From an uncultured Bacteroides sp. (GTDB lineage Bacteria > Bacteroidota > Bacteroidia > Bacteroidales > Bacteroidaceae): a stretch of 64,000 bases of DNA. The stretch is taken from the NCBI GenBank assembly GCA_900755095.1, contig CAAEFE010000095.1, forward strand, positions 66,976-130,975, written 5' to 3'. The notes beneath the pieces are model-generated. The model worked only from the letters and a program-made list of their open reading frames with translations, was not told where the DNA came from and did not search any database. Below are positions 18,887 to 28,676 of this stretch, piece after piece (position 1 is the first letter of the stretch; each line of letters starts with the position of its first letter). Made by a program: the position numbers and the translations under genes.

Positions 18887-19777
18887 TTAGAGTCCTTCCT
18901 CTTTTTTATACTGCTCCGCTTCTTCATCACTAATCCACTCCAGAATATTCACATAAGTACCTACCGTACCTTTACCCACCACATAAATAGTGCTATATAA
19001 GAATACAAATTTCTGGCATACATTATAATAAGAATCGTACGCAACAGGCTGAGTACACATCAGCTTTCCATTACCGTAAATGGTTCCGAAGGCTTCTGCC
19101 GTACTACCTATAATTTGATCATCAAACTCTACAAATGGTTTCAACGGATCGGAAGGATCATACTTAATTTTAAGATCATAATTCTTATAGAAGAAATCAT
19201 GTAATATTATAGTATTATCTTCAGTCTTGTCTCTTTCCGCTTGTAATAACCGATATTCCGTATTCGTCATATATGCACTAAAGAAAGAGGAAGTCAATAG
19301 ACAATAGCCTTCAAATGTACTAAGTTCGAAAGGACATGCTTTTTGCATTTGAACACGAGTACGGGTACCGTACAAATCCCATACATTTTCATCTTTGGCA
19401 AGCAAATTGAACGTAACCGACAAAGAATCCGTTTTATCAATGTTCTCATAAATACCCTTCATCCGAAACTTTGCTACCCGTTCCCCTGCTTTAATGGTTA
19501 CCGTATTTGATTCAACCACATATTGCTTTTTTTCAATTGCATTACTAGCCTTATCGTCTACTTCTACGCCAAAAGAACGGTCATAATCGCATATATTTGT
19601 AGCTACTACCGGAATTTCAAACCATTTCTCGCTGTCCTGCACCGGATACATAGATAATGTATCGGAGAACATCACGTAGTCGGAACCGCTGTAAGTCGTT
19701 CGGGAGAGATCATTACATCCCCAGAATCCGACAGCCAGCGTTATCAGTGCTACGATCCCTGTTATTAATAGTTTCAT
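18887..19777 (-). CDS. Lipoprotein of the DUF4843/DUF4984 kind
   Basis: A 296-residue lipoprotein (signal ending GFWGCND). The N-terminal motif YSGSDYVMFSDTLSMYPV and the following beta-rich segment with FGVEVDD look like the DUF4843/DUF4984 lipoproteins that often follow SusD in Bacteroides operons. It lies 25 bp after SusD. Function unknown; likely a surface-exposed binding accessory. Confidence 0.65.
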   Translation of the reverse strand: MKLLITGIVALITLAVGFWGCNDLSRTTYSGSDYVMFSDTLSMYPVQDSEKWFEIPVVATNICDYDRSFGVEVDDKASNAIEKKQYVVESNTVTIKAGERVAKFRMKGIYENIDKTDSLSVTFNLLAKDENVWDLYGTRTRVQMQKACPFELSTFEGYCLLTSSFFSAYMTNTEYRLLQAERDKTEDNTIILHDFFYKNYDLKIKYDPSDPLKPFVEFDDQIIGSTAEAFGTIYGNGKLMCTQPVAYDSYYNVCQKFVFLYSTIYVVGKGTVGTYVNILEWISDEEAEQYKKEEGL

Positions 19778-19802
19778 TGTTTCTCTATATTATCTTTATA
19801 CA

Positions 19803-21326
19803 TTATTTATTGCTTTCATTAGGCATTAAATCCACACCTGGAGCATCCAACTCATGTTGCGGGATAGGCCATACAAAACGCGGATCGTCTTTCTCTAACT
19901 TCAGCGTATTGCCCGGAGAGACAGTCGAGGTTTGTTCTTTACGTTCAAATCCCTCATGCCAACGTTTCAAGTCATTAAGGCGGAAACCTTCCATAAAGAG
20001 TTCTTTCATACGTTCTTCACTGACAGTCTTAAACCAGTTCTCTTCTGTTAGTGTGGTAGAACCACCGTAGGAAGAATAACGAGCCATACGTAAAGTAGAA
20101 ATATCAATTCCGGCTTTTCCATAATAAGCTGTTCCCATCCGGCAATAAGCCTCTGCACGAATTAAATATTGCTCTGCCAACCGAAACGGCTTCGGCATGG
20201 AAACACATAATACTCTTTGGCTTATAAAATCCTGATTACCCATATATTTGATCAAAAGCGGCCAGGTTAACGCATGGGAGAAGCCGGTTGTTACCGAACC
20301 AAAATAGGCATTGTAGCGTAAATCAGCATTAGCATAGGCATCCAATACCCATTTAGCCGGTACATAATCCGGTTTATAAGATGTATAATCATAATTGAGG
20401 AATACGGTACCCAATGCGCCTCCATAGGAATTTACCTCAAACATTACTTTCCAGATGATTTCAGTAGAATTATCATACTGCCACATATACGCAAAATCAT
20501 TGTAAGTAACCGAATAACTGTTCTTTGTAGCATCAGCTAATGCATACTTCTTACTATCTATCACTTTAGTGGCATACTCAACGGCCTTCTCCCACTTCTG
20601 CATATACAGGTACATACGAGCATACAAAGCATTGACTGTACCAACCGTGAAATATGCAGAATTATAGATAACCGCAGTATCATCATCATCCGCAGCCAGA
20701 TATTCAGCAGCTTTAGCCAAATCATCCAAAACAAACTGATAGGAATCTTTTAAAGAAGCACGTTTTACAGGTCCCGGATTAACGTAACTGGACTGTAATA
20801 CAACTCCCAGTTCATTGGCAGCCTCTTCATCACTGTCATAAGCTTTACAGAAACACTTCAGCAGTTCCGAATAAGCCAGCGCACGGGCAAAATAAATATG
20901 TCCCTTGTAGTTATCCAACTTATCCAGTTGTTCGTCATCGGAAGTAGCCGCTTCTACGGCAGCCATGTTATCAAGAACGAAATTACAACGTCCGATAACG
21001 GCATACAAACCACCATACACATATTCCACCTGTTTATTGATAGCTAATATCTCATTACGCCATACATCACCATAGACATTCGTATATCCTTTAACAGCGT
21101 AAACCTGATCTGTCTGAATATCAGGTAACAAGGTCAAGTAACCGCTATATAGGCTGCTGTTTTTAAACTGCGCATAAATACCGATCAAAGCTTGACGCAC
21201 ATCGCTCACTGTCTTAATAGCATCATCTTGCGGAATAGCATCTTGCGGATATTTGTCAAGACAGGAAGATGCCGAAAGCAATACCGCAACCAAAGCTATA
21301 TATAATTTTATTTTTCTTATCATCAC
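19803..21326 (-). CDS. SusD/RagB-family surface lipoprotein
   Basis: A 507-residue outer-membrane lipoprotein (signal ending SASSCLDKYPQDAIPQ), the substrate-capturing lid on the SusC channel. The TPR-type helices of SusD are visible (YARMYLYMQKWEKAVEYATK, LIRAEAYCRMG) and the C-terminal RMKELFMEGFRLNDLKRW is the family signature. It is 9 bp after its susC-like partner. The absence of glycosidases in the operon and the presence of a protease and LRR proteins suggest that it binds peptide; RagB homologues in Porphyromonas are known to do so. Confidence 0.93.
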   Translation of the reverse strand: MMIRKIKLYIALVAVLLSASSCLDKYPQDAIPQDDAIKTVSDVRQALIGIYAQFKNSSLYSGYLTLLPDIQTDQVYAVKGYTNVYGDVWRNEILAINKQVEYVYGGLYAVIGRCNFVLDNMAAVEAATSDDEQLDKLDNYKGHIYFARALAYSELLKCFCKAYDSDEEAANELGVVLQSSYVNPGPVKRASLKDSYQFVLDDLAKAAEYLAADDDDTAVIYNSAYFTVGTVNALYARMYLYMQKWEKAVEYATKVIDSKKYALADATKNSYSVTYNDFAYMWQYDNSTEIIWKVMFEVNSYGGALGTVFLNYDYTSYKPDYVPAKWVLDAYANADLRYNAYFGSVTTGFSHALTWPLLIKYMGNQDFISQRVLCVSMPKPFRLAEQYLIRAEAYCRMGTAYYGKAGIDISTLRMARYSSYGGSTTLTEENWFKTVSEERMKELFMEGFRLNDLKRWHEGFERKEQTSTVSPGNTLKLEKDDPRFVWPIPQHELDAPGVDLMPNESNK

Positions 21327-21335
21327 TGATTTATT

Positions 21336-24269
21336 TTAGAATGAAACTTCCAGTCCGAATGTGAACTGACGTGACATCGGATATTGGGCCTTGTACACAT
21401 TGGACGTAGACTCCGGATCCATACCCGTGAAATTTGTAAATGTCAACAAATTCTGTCCCTGCGCATAAATACGGGCACTATTCAAAAAGCTAGTCCGCTT
21501 CAACCATTTCTGTGGGAACGTATAGCTGAGCATCAAATTCTTTAGACGCAGGAAAGATGCATCTTCAAGGAATCGTGAATCCAGTTGGGGAGTTACTCCA
21601 TAACGGGGAATATCAGTCACATCTCCCGGTTTTTTCCATCGGTCGTAAAGCATACGTTTTGACTGGTTATAGGCACTGAACAGTCCGTTACTCTCCTGAA
21701 AGACTCTGTCGTTATTAAGCATCCAGCGATCAGCCACCCATGTGAACTGTGCGGAAAGTGAAAATCCCTTCCAGAAAAGTGTAGTACCAAAACCACCTTG
21801 CCAGGGAGCTTCATGTGTTTTGCCCAGCATCACCTTGTCGCTTTCATTATATTCCATAGTAATTTCACCGTCTTTGGTATACCATAAAGCATCTCCATTA
21901 ATCGGATTAACTCCCGCATAACGGTTCAGATAAAATTCTCCTAACGGATGACCTACCGCAACCATTCTACCGGTATCGGAAGCTACATATTCTGTCACCC
22001 CATTATAGAGCTCGGTTATTTCATTTTTATTATAGGATACATTGGCATTCACATTCCATTTAAAGTCTTTGATGCGGAGTACATCTGCGCCGACATTAAT
22101 TTCTACACCACGATTCCGCATGGCTCCCACATTATCCCAACGGGTCCCAAAACCGGTAGATGTATAAGAAATAGGAACCGCCATCAACATATTGGTCGTT
22201 TTCTTATTATAAAACTCCACATCCAAATTGATACGATCAATAAAACCTAAATGCAACGCCACATTAGTAGCCCATGTAGACTCCCAACTCAATTCTTCAT
22301 TTCCTAACTGGGAAATTGCAATACCTGATTCGTTATCATACTTATATCCACCGGAAACTAAAGCCAGATGCTCATAGTTATTAATAGAAGAATTACCGGA
22401 TGTACCTGTATTAACCGCAATTTGCGCATTAGTAAGCCAATCATATTTTTGCATGAACTTCTCCTTACGAAGGTTCCACATAAAACCGACTGACCAGAAA
22501 GCTCCCCAATGGTTATCGGTACCAAAACGTGAAGATCCATCCCCACGAATCGAGAAATCAGCATAGTAACGGTCATCATAATTGTATTCGCCCCGGGCAA
22601 AGAAAGAGAGAAAAGAATATTCTGTGACAGGATCTGACCATGATGAAGCAGTTGAGCCTGAAGCTAAGTTTGTCAAAATATCATTTGTCTGTCCCCGAGT
22701 AGTTAACTGGAAACCTTCATAATGATAGTTTTCACCTTCCTGACCAACCATAAAATTGAATGAATGAACATCATTCAACATAAAACGGTAGTTTGCCGTA
22801 TTTGTAATCATCAGGTTAAGCATATCAAACGAGCTACGCTGCGCACCTCCATAATTATTATTTGGCTTGTAACTGGGGAAACTTTGATAAAAAGAGGTAG
22901 TATGACCATAATCAGCACTTAGCTGTGAACGGATTGTCAGATTCTTTACCGGAGTAACCTCGGCATAAAAAGTGGATAAAAGTTTGTATTTCTTATTCGA
23001 CAACGGATTATTTGCCATCCATGCCAACGGATTTTCTGTCGTTCCCTTCCAACTCCCGTCATCCTGAAGTGCCAGACTTCCATCTTCCTTATAAGGGTTC
23101 CAGTAAGGCAACATAAAAAAAGACGCGGAAATAGGAGCCCATAACGCATACTCTCCATCATCACTCTGTTCAACTTCCTGATAGGCAAACATTGAATTTG
23201 TTCCTATCTTCAACCATTTATTAGCTTTTGCCTCTACATTGGCGCGAAAACCGACACGTTCGAATGTAGACCCTACTGCAATGCCATCTTGATCGTAATA
23301 ACTTCCTGAAACATAATAATTCAATTTCTCCGTGCCTCCGTTTACAGATAACTCGTAATTCTGCAAAGGGGCAGTATCATTGTACACTTTATCCAGCCAG
23401 TTGATATTTGTCTTACTCAACTTTTCATAATCTTGTCCTTTATCCAGTCCAACTTCTTTCTCAAATTGAATGCGTTCATCCGTATTCATCTGATCCCAAT
23501 CTTTTGAGGCTAGTTGAGAAAATCCGAGCTGTGTACGGAAAGTAACCTTAGCCGCTTCCCCCATACGCCCGCGCTTGGATGTAATAACGACCACACCATT
23601 GGAAGCACGTGCCCCATAAATAGAAGTAGAAGAAGCATCTTTTAATACTGAAATACTTTCAATATCATTAGGACTAATTGTATTGAAATCCGAACTTGAA
23701 ATAGCTACTCCATCCAATATAAAAAGAGGATCTTTTCCCGAATTAATTGAATTTGTTCCGCGAATACGAAAAGTGGCTGCCTTACTGGGTTCACCAGAAT
23801 CAGAAAGCACCATTAATCCTGGCGCCTGTCCTTGCAGTGCCTGGTCGAAACTCGGAGCAGGAACATCTTCCATCTTTTCAGCTTTTACCGTAGATACAGA
23901 ACCTGCGATTGTTCCTTTCTTACGTACACCATACGCGACAACTACCACTTCTTCCACCATCTGTGCATCGTTTTCCATTGTCAAATTTATACGAGTAGAA
24001 GCAGTCACCTGCTTATCTATCGTTTTCATACCGACATAAGAGAACTGCAAAGTAGCAGGAGACTTCGTCACTGTGATACTGTAATTACCATTGATATCGG
24101 TAATTACTCCGTTTGTTGTACCCTTCTCCAGAACAGACACACCAATCATCGGCTGATTATCTTCCGCCGAAATAATGTGTCCCGTTACCTGATATCCACC
24201 CTGCGCAAAAAGCAACAGGGGGATACTTGTCAGAGTAAAGAGTACAAACAAGAGAATTGATTTTCTCAT
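21336..24269 (-). CDS. SusC/RagA-family TonB-dependent transporter
   Basis: A 977-residue outer-membrane barrel. Order: signal peptide (to LLLFAQ), carboxypeptidase-D-like regulatory domain (VTGHIISAEDNQPMIGVSVL), TonB-box region (EEVVVVAYG), plug (GLMVLSDSGEPSKAATFRIR and DASSTSIYGARASNGVVVIT), and a barrel ending in aromatic Phe (QFTFGLEVSF). There is no N-terminal STN signalling domain and no ECF sigma/anti-sigma pair nearby, unlike the second SusC in this window, so regulation must differ. First gene of the nine-gene operon, preceded by a long leader of about 340 nt. Confidence 0.94.
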   Translation of the reverse strand: MRKSILLFVLFTLTSIPLLLFAQGGYQVTGHIISAEDNQPMIGVSVLEKGTTNGVITDINGNYSITVTKSPATLQFSYVGMKTIDKQVTASTRINLTMENDAQMVEEVVVVAYGVRKKGTIAGSVSTVKAEKMEDVPAPSFDQALQGQAPGLMVLSDSGEPSKAATFRIRGTNSINSGKDPLFILDGVAISSSDFNTISPNDIESISVLKDASSTSIYGARASNGVVVITSKRGRMGEAAKVTFRTQLGFSQLASKDWDQMNTDERIQFEKEVGLDKGQDYEKLSKTNINWLDKVYNDTAPLQNYELSVNGGTEKLNYYVSGSYYDQDGIAVGSTFERVGFRANVEAKANKWLKIGTNSMFAYQEVEQSDDGEYALWAPISASFFMLPYWNPYKEDGSLALQDDGSWKGTTENPLAWMANNPLSNKKYKLLSTFYAEVTPVKNLTIRSQLSADYGHTTSFYQSFPSYKPNNNYGGAQRSSFDMLNLMITNTANYRFMLNDVHSFNFMVGQEGENYHYEGFQLTTRGQTNDILTNLASGSTASSWSDPVTEYSFLSFFARGEYNYDDRYYADFSIRGDGSSRFGTDNHWGAFWSVGFMWNLRKEKFMQKYDWLTNAQIAVNTGTSGNSSINNYEHLALVSGGYKYDNESGIAISQLGNEELSWESTWATNVALHLGFIDRINLDVEFYNKKTTNMLMAVPISYTSTGFGTRWDNVGAMRNRGVEINVGADVLRIKDFKWNVNANVSYNKNEITELYNGVTEYVASDTGRMVAVGHPLGEFYLNRYAGVNPINGDALWYTKDGEITMEYNESDKVMLGKTHEAPWQGGFGTTLFWKGFSLSAQFTWVADRWMLNNDRVFQESNGLFSAYNQSKRMLYDRWKKPGDVTDIPRYGVTPQLDSRFLEDASFLRLKNLMLSYTFPQKWLKRTSFLNSARIYAQGQNLLTFTNFTGMDPESTSNVYKAQYPMSRQFTFGLEVSF

Positions 24270-24617
24270 CTTTGATACTTGAATTAAAATTAATGAAATT
24301 GATTTATTTTTATAGATTTATCTACAATGAGGAATACGCTTATCTTTGCGTAGGAAATAACAATACACCCCCTCCCCCAAAATCGGTTTTAAGCATATTC
24401 TGCACCGACCCGGGATAGGCTATTATTATCTATAAATATAGAATAGGAATAGACTAACTTGGCAAATTCTTAATATTGCGCCAAATATCCAAATAGACTT
24501 TTCGTGTTGCTGCTGTGTGAATTAAAGGTTTGACCATCTGCTCTCTTAAGTTATAAATTAAACACTAATATCACTTGTTCTGTTTAGGTGTACTTCAATA
24601 TCGTTTTATTTTGTCTA

Positions 24618-24649
24618 CAAAGATATATATTATATTTAAATAAATGAAA
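24618..24649 (-). promoter_or_regulatory. Putative promoter of the SusCD-protease operon
   Basis: The minus strand has TATCTTTG (24618-24625) with TTTC at the -33 position (24646-24649) after a 20-bp spacer. The predicted start near 24611 gives a leader of about 340 nt. Confidence 0.55.
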
Positions 24650-24879
24650 CTATATGTCGCATATTTTATACCATATTTCCACTAATGTCTTTTTGCTACA
24701 TATTTAAGTACATATAGTCCATTAAAGAAGTAAATCCATAGTATATTTCAAGGATAATTAAATATTAACGTTCATTTTAATAGCTGTTTTAATTGTTTAA
24801 ACAACAATATCGTAACTCATACCAAATAGCTTATTGAGAGGATTCAACACAGAAAAGATAATTATTCAAAACTATTTCC

Positions 24880-24887
24880 TATTTTTG
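24880..24887 (+). promoter_or_regulatory. Putative -7 box of nadE
   Basis: TATTTTTG matches TAnnTTTG and ends 28 bp before the nadE ATG. No clear -33 element. Confidence 0.55.
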
Positions 24888-24915
24888 CACCCATTATATA
24901 TAAATAAGGTATAAG

Positions 24916-26841
24916 ATGAACTACGGATTTGTAAAAGTAGCCGCAGCTGTGCCACACGTAAAAGTGGCCGACTGCAAATTCAATGTAGAGAAGATAGAAA
25001 GTCTGATTGCAGTAGCCGAAGGAAAAGGAGTGCAGATCATTATTTTTCCGGAAATGAGTATTACCGGATATACTTGCGGTGACTTATTCGGACAACAACT
25101 TTTACTGGAAGAAGCAGAAATGGGACTGATGCAAATCCTGAATAACACCCGCCAATTAGACATTATTTCTATTGTTGGCATGCCTGTGGTGGTCAACTCG
25201 ACAGTGATTAATGCAGCTGCAGTGATTCAAAAAGGAAAAGTGTTAGGAGTTACCGCTAAAACCTATCTCCCGAATTATAAAGAATTCTACGAACAACGTT
25301 GGTTTACCTCGGCGCTTCAGTTGACAACAAATAATGTACGTCTCTGTGGACAAATCGTTCCGATAGGTTCTAATCTGCTTTTTGAGACTTCAGATACGAC
25401 TTTTGGCATCGAGATATGCGAGGACCTTTGGTCTACTATACCTCCGAGTTCTTCATTAGCACTGCAAGGTGCAGAAATTCTTTTCAATATGTCTGCTGAT
25501 AATGAAGGTATTGGAAAGAATAATTATCTTTGTTCTCTCATCAGCCAACAATCTGCACGTTGTATTGCCGGATATGTATTCTCGTCTTGTGGCTTTGGAG
25601 AATCTACTACCGATGTAGTTTTTGCCGGTAACGGGTTCATTTATGAAAACGGTTCACTGCTTGCACACAGCGAACGTTTCAGCATGAAAGAACAGCTGAT
25701 TATCAGCGAAATTGATGTGGAACGTATCCGGGCAGAACGCAGGATAAATACAACCTTTGCAGCTAATCAAGCAAACTTAGGGGATAAAAAGGCGGTTTCT
25801 ATTGCGACTGAATTTGTCAACAGCAAAGAGCTAACCTTAACCCGGAAGTTTAATTCTCATCCTTTTGTACCGCAAGGAATAGAGCTAAATGAGCATTGTG
25901 AAGAAGTGTTCTCCATACAGGTAGCGGGATTGGCACAAAGGCTTATCCATACAGGAGCTAAAACTGCTGTAATCGGTATCTCTGGCGGGTTGGATTCAAC
26001 ATTGGCATTACTTGTATGTGTGAAGACTTTTGATAAGTTGGGATTGTCCAGAAAGGATATTCTCGGCATTACGATGCCAGGATTCGGAACGACCGACCGT
26101 ACTTATCATAATGCCATCGATCTAATGAAATCGCTGGGTATCTCTATTCGCGAAATCAGTATCAAAGATGCTTGCATTCAACATTTTAAGGATATAGACC
26201 ATAATATTAATGTACACGATGTCACATACGAAAATTCTCAAGCACGCGAACGTACACAAATATTGATGGATGTGGCGAACCAGACTTGGGGAATGGTTAT
26301 TGGTACAGGAGATTTATCAGAACTTGCACTAGGATGGGCAACATATAATGGCGATCATATGTCCATGTATGGAGTGAATGCGAGTGTCCCTAAAACTCTC
26401 GTAAAATACTTGGTACAATGGGTGGCAGTAAATGGCATGGATGAAAATTCGAAAGCGACTTTACTCGATATTGTAGATACTCCCATCAGTCCGGAACTGA
26501 TTCCGGCAGATGAAAACGGAGAAATTAAACAGAAAACAGAAGATTTGGTGGGTCCTTATGAACTACATGACTTCTTCCTATATTATTTCTTACGTTTCGG
26601 TTTCCGGCCTTCCAAGATATTCTATCTGGCAAATATTGCATTCAAAGATATGTATGATGAAAAAACCATCAAGAAATGGCTTTCTACCTTCTTCCGTCGT
26701 TTCTTTAATCAACAGTTCAAGCGTTCTTGCTTGCCGGACGGTCCTAAAGTAGGAAGTATTTCTATCAGCCCGAGAGGAGATTGGAGAATGCCGAGCGATG
26801 CCAGTTCAGCCATGTGGCTTAAAGAAATAGAGGCCTTGTAA
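24916..26841 (+). CDS. nadE: Glutamine-dependent NAD+ synthetase
   Basis: A 641-residue cytosolic enzyme making the last step of NAD synthesis (deamido-NAD + Gln + ATP to NAD). The N-terminal nitrilase-type glutaminase has its Glu46 (FPEMS), Lys115 (AKTYLP) and Cys168 (EICEDLW) triad. The C-terminal NAD synthetase domain carries the PP-loop GISGGLDSTLAL near residue 355 and GTGDLSELALGW. The two-domain form explains why no separate amidotransferase is needed. Monocistronic: divergent from the SusC operon and convergent with the his operon. Confidence 0.95.
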   Translation: MNYGFVKVAAAVPHVKVADCKFNVEKIESLIAVAEGKGVQIIIFPEMSITGYTCGDLFGQQLLLEEAEMGLMQILNNTRQLDIISIVGMPVVVNSTVINAAAVIQKGKVLGVTAKTYLPNYKEFYEQRWFTSALQLTTNNVRLCGQIVPIGSNLLFETSDTTFGIEICEDLWSTIPPSSSLALQGAEILFNMSADNEGIGKNNYLCSLISQQSARCIAGYVFSSCGFGESTTDVVFAGNGFIYENGSLLAHSERFSMKEQLIISEIDVERIRAERRINTTFAANQANLGDKKAVSIATEFVNSKELTLTRKFNSHPFVPQGIELNEHCEEVFSIQVAGLAQRLIHTGAKTAVIGISGGLDSTLALLVCVKTFDKLGLSRKDILGITMPGFGTTDRTYHNAIDLMKSLGISIREISIKDACIQHFKDIDHNINVHDVTYENSQARERTQILMDVANQTWGMVIGTGDLSELALGWATYNGDHMSMYGVNASVPKTLVKYLVQWVAVNGMDENSKATLLDIVDTPISPELIPADENGEIKQKTEDLVGPYELHDFFLYYFLRFGFRPSKIFYLANIAFKDMYDEKTIKKWLSTFFRRFFNQQFKRSCLPDGPKVGSISISPRGDWRMPSDASSAMWLKEIEAL

Positions 26842-26859
26842 GGACGTCCTATCAATAGG

Positions 26860-26927
26860 CTTGTGCCACCGCATTGGCACAACTGTGCCAGCATGATGGC
26901 ATGGTTGTGACAATACGGTGGCACAGC
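26860..26927. repeat. Long imperfect inverted repeat between nadE and the his operon
   Basis: Arms 26860-26889 and 26898-26927 pair at 24 of 30 positions plus two G-U pairs, with an 8-nt loop. The left arm itself contains a smaller palindrome, GGCACAACTGTGCC, and the words GGCACA/TGTGCC recur through the region. It is G+C-rich compared with its surroundings and may act as a bidirectional terminator, though there is no clear T-run. Confidence 0.6.
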
Positions 26928-26958
26928 TGTGACAGAGCGATGGTAAAGATATGGCATA

Positions 26959-27549
26959 TTATAACTCTCCACCTTCCATTACTTCTTTTCTTATTTGCTC
27001 CACATTTGCTTCCTTGATTCTTCTAATAATATTCTTATAAATTCGATGAAAGCCATAGCCTCCTTCAGTCATTTCATGGATTGCATCTTCTTTTGAAACA
27101 TTCTGAAAAATGATACGATAAAACGCACAAACAGCCCCTGTACGGTCAGAGCCGTGGTGACAATGGAAAACAATAGGCGCTTTACGATTTTTAATAATGC
27201 GTAATGCCTGTATCAATTGCTTTTCACTAATCGAATGTGCTTTAGTTTTTACCCGGTGAAGTTTTATACTTGTTCCTTTTGCTTCGTCATCATCACTATG
27301 TCTGTTTCGTAGATTAAATACTTCTCCAATACCATACTTTTCTAAAGCTTTAAAGCCCTCTTTTGAAGGTTGCTCCGAACGATATACGCCCGAATCTATT
27401 TGATACAAATTTGTCAAATCACTATCAGACAGAATAATCTTATCCGCTTTCAGATTTTGACCGAAAAGAGAGACGGATAAGACTATCGCCAATAAGCATA
27501 GTGGGATTTGCTTTTGCATAAGCAATATGGATATGATTCTAAAAAACAT
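26959..27549 (-). CDS. Exported tyrosine/dual-specificity phosphatase-like protein
   Basis: A 196-residue protein with a hydrophobic N-terminal signal (QIPLCLLAIVLSVSLFG) and the Cys-phosphatase loop HCHHGSDRTG (CX5R). GVYRSEQPSKEGF and VFNLRNRHSDDDE also match the family in which LR(N/x) precedes the catalytic loop. It should act in the periplasm on a phosphorylated protein, inositol or small molecule. Its ATG overlaps the hisB stop (TAATG), so translation is probably coupled. A second in-frame Met (27519) just before the signal is an alternative start. Why a his operon ends with such a gene is unknown. Confidence 0.8.
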   Translation of the reverse strand: MFFRIISILLMQKQIPLCLLAIVLSVSLFGQNLKADKIILSDSDLTNLYQIDSGVYRSEQPSKEGFKALEKYGIGEVFNLRNRHSDDDEAKGTSIKLHRVKTKAHSISEKQLIQALRIIKNRKAPIVFHCHHGSDRTGAVCAFYRIIFQNVSKEDAIHEMTEGGYGFHRIYKNIIRRIKEANVEQIRKEVMEGGEL

Positions 27550-28673
27550 TAAAGCACACCCTTACTAGATGGAAGTTCAAAATGATAGATATCTCTTTTA
27601 ATTGCCATTTTCAAAGCACGGGCAAGGGCTTTAAAAATTCCTTCTATCTTATGATGTTCATTCTGTCCTTCCGCTTTGATGTTCAAATTCATCTTTGCCG
27701 CGTCACTTAGTGACTTAAAGAAATGAAGGAACATTTCCGTCGGCATCTCTCCTATCTTCTCACGCTTGAATTCAGCATCCCAAACTAACCAGGGACGACC
27801 ACCGAAGTCCAGACAAACCTGACAAAGACAATCATCCATCGGTAAGGCATAGCCATAACGTTCAATCCCTCGTTTGCTACCTAAAGCCTGATAGATACAT
27901 TCGCCCAGTGCGATAGCAGTGTCTTCGATCGTATGATGTTCATCTACTTCCAAATCTCCTTTAACACGGATGGTTAAGTCCATGCCAGAATGTTTTCCAA
28001 TCTGCTCAAGCATGTGATCGAAAAAGCCAAGACCGGTAAAAATGTCACAAGTTCCATTTCCATCAAGATTCAAAGCAACATAAATATCTGTTTCTTTTGT
28101 AGTACGACGTACTTCCGCTTTCCGTTCTCCGGCAAAAAGGAATTCGGCTATCCGATCCCAATCAGTAGTTGCAAGAACACAGACTTCTTCTAATCCTTTT
28201 TCTTTCAGAGCTTCGGTCGAGTCTTGCAAATAAATTGCCCGGCAACCGATATTTTTGGCAAGTTCCACATCTGTGGGACGATCGCCTATTACAAAACTTC
28301 CGGCAAGATCGTATTCCGGATTATCCAGATACTTCGTCAACATTCCGGTACGCGGTTTGCGGGTGGGCGCATTATCTTCAGGAAAACTACGGTCTATCAG
28401 AATCTCATCAAAAGTAATCCCCTCCCCTTCCAATGTTTTAAGCATCAAGTTATGGGCAGGCCAGAATGTTTCTTCCGGAAAAGAAGGTGTACCCAATCCA
28501 TCCTGGTTAGTGACCATCACAAATTCAAAATCGAGCTTACTGCGGATAAAGCCCAAATTACGGAATACTTTCGGATAGAATTCCAGTTTTTCCAATGAGT
28601 CGAGTTGGTAATCTACAGGAGGTTCGATCACCAACGTGCCGTCTCTATCTATAAATAATACTTTCTTCTTCAT
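27549..28673 (-). CDS. hisB: Bifunctional histidinol-phosphatase / imidazoleglycerol-phosphate dehydratase
   Basis: A 374-residue fusion catalysing steps 6 and 8 of histidine synthesis. The N-terminal HAD phosphatase has DRDGT (Asp9, Asp11) and [12 protein letters not shown]. The C-terminal dehydratase (from about residue 185) has the metal-binding HHTIEDTA and the later HHKIEG. This bifunctional form also occurs in enterobacteria. The gene starts 3 bp after hisC stops and its stop overlaps the phosphatase-like gene. Expression is set by the upstream attenuator. Confidence 0.95.
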   Translation of the reverse strand: MKKKVLFIDRDGTLVIEPPVDYQLDSLEKLEFYPKVFRNLGFIRSKLDFEFVMVTNQDGLGTPSFPEETFWPAHNLMLKTLEGEGITFDEILIDRSFPEDNAPTRKPRTGMLTKYLDNPEYDLAGSFVIGDRPTDVELAKNIGCRAIYLQDSTEALKEKGLEEVCVLATTDWDRIAEFLFAGERKAEVRRTTKETDIYVALNLDGNGTCDIFTGLGFFDHMLEQIGKHSGMDLTIRVKGDLEVDEHHTIEDTAIALGECIYQALGSKRGIERYGYALPMDDCLCQVCLDFGGRPWLVWDAEFKREKIGEMPTEMFLHFFKSLSDAAKMNLNIKAEGQNEHHKIEGIFKALARALKMAIKRDIYHFELPSSKGVL

Positions 28674-28676
28674 AAA

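Larger units (their letters stand above)
24270..24915. other. 646-bp divergent intergenic region with long susC leader
   Basis: Holds the putative susC operon promoter (24618-24649, minus strand), the nadE promoter (24880-24887, plus strand), and a plus-strand TATCTTTG box at 24341-24348 that points away from susC and would give a transcript antisense to the leader. A pyrimidine-rich tract (24367-24379) and a perfect palindrome CTATAAATATAG (24430-24441) also lie in the leader. No coding region is seen. Confidence 0.5.

Noticed and set aside
24341..24348. Plus-strand TATCTTTG box as the nadE promoter
   Set aside because: It lies 570 bp from nadE, which has a good box at 24880-24887; it is kept only as a possible antisense-RNA promoter.
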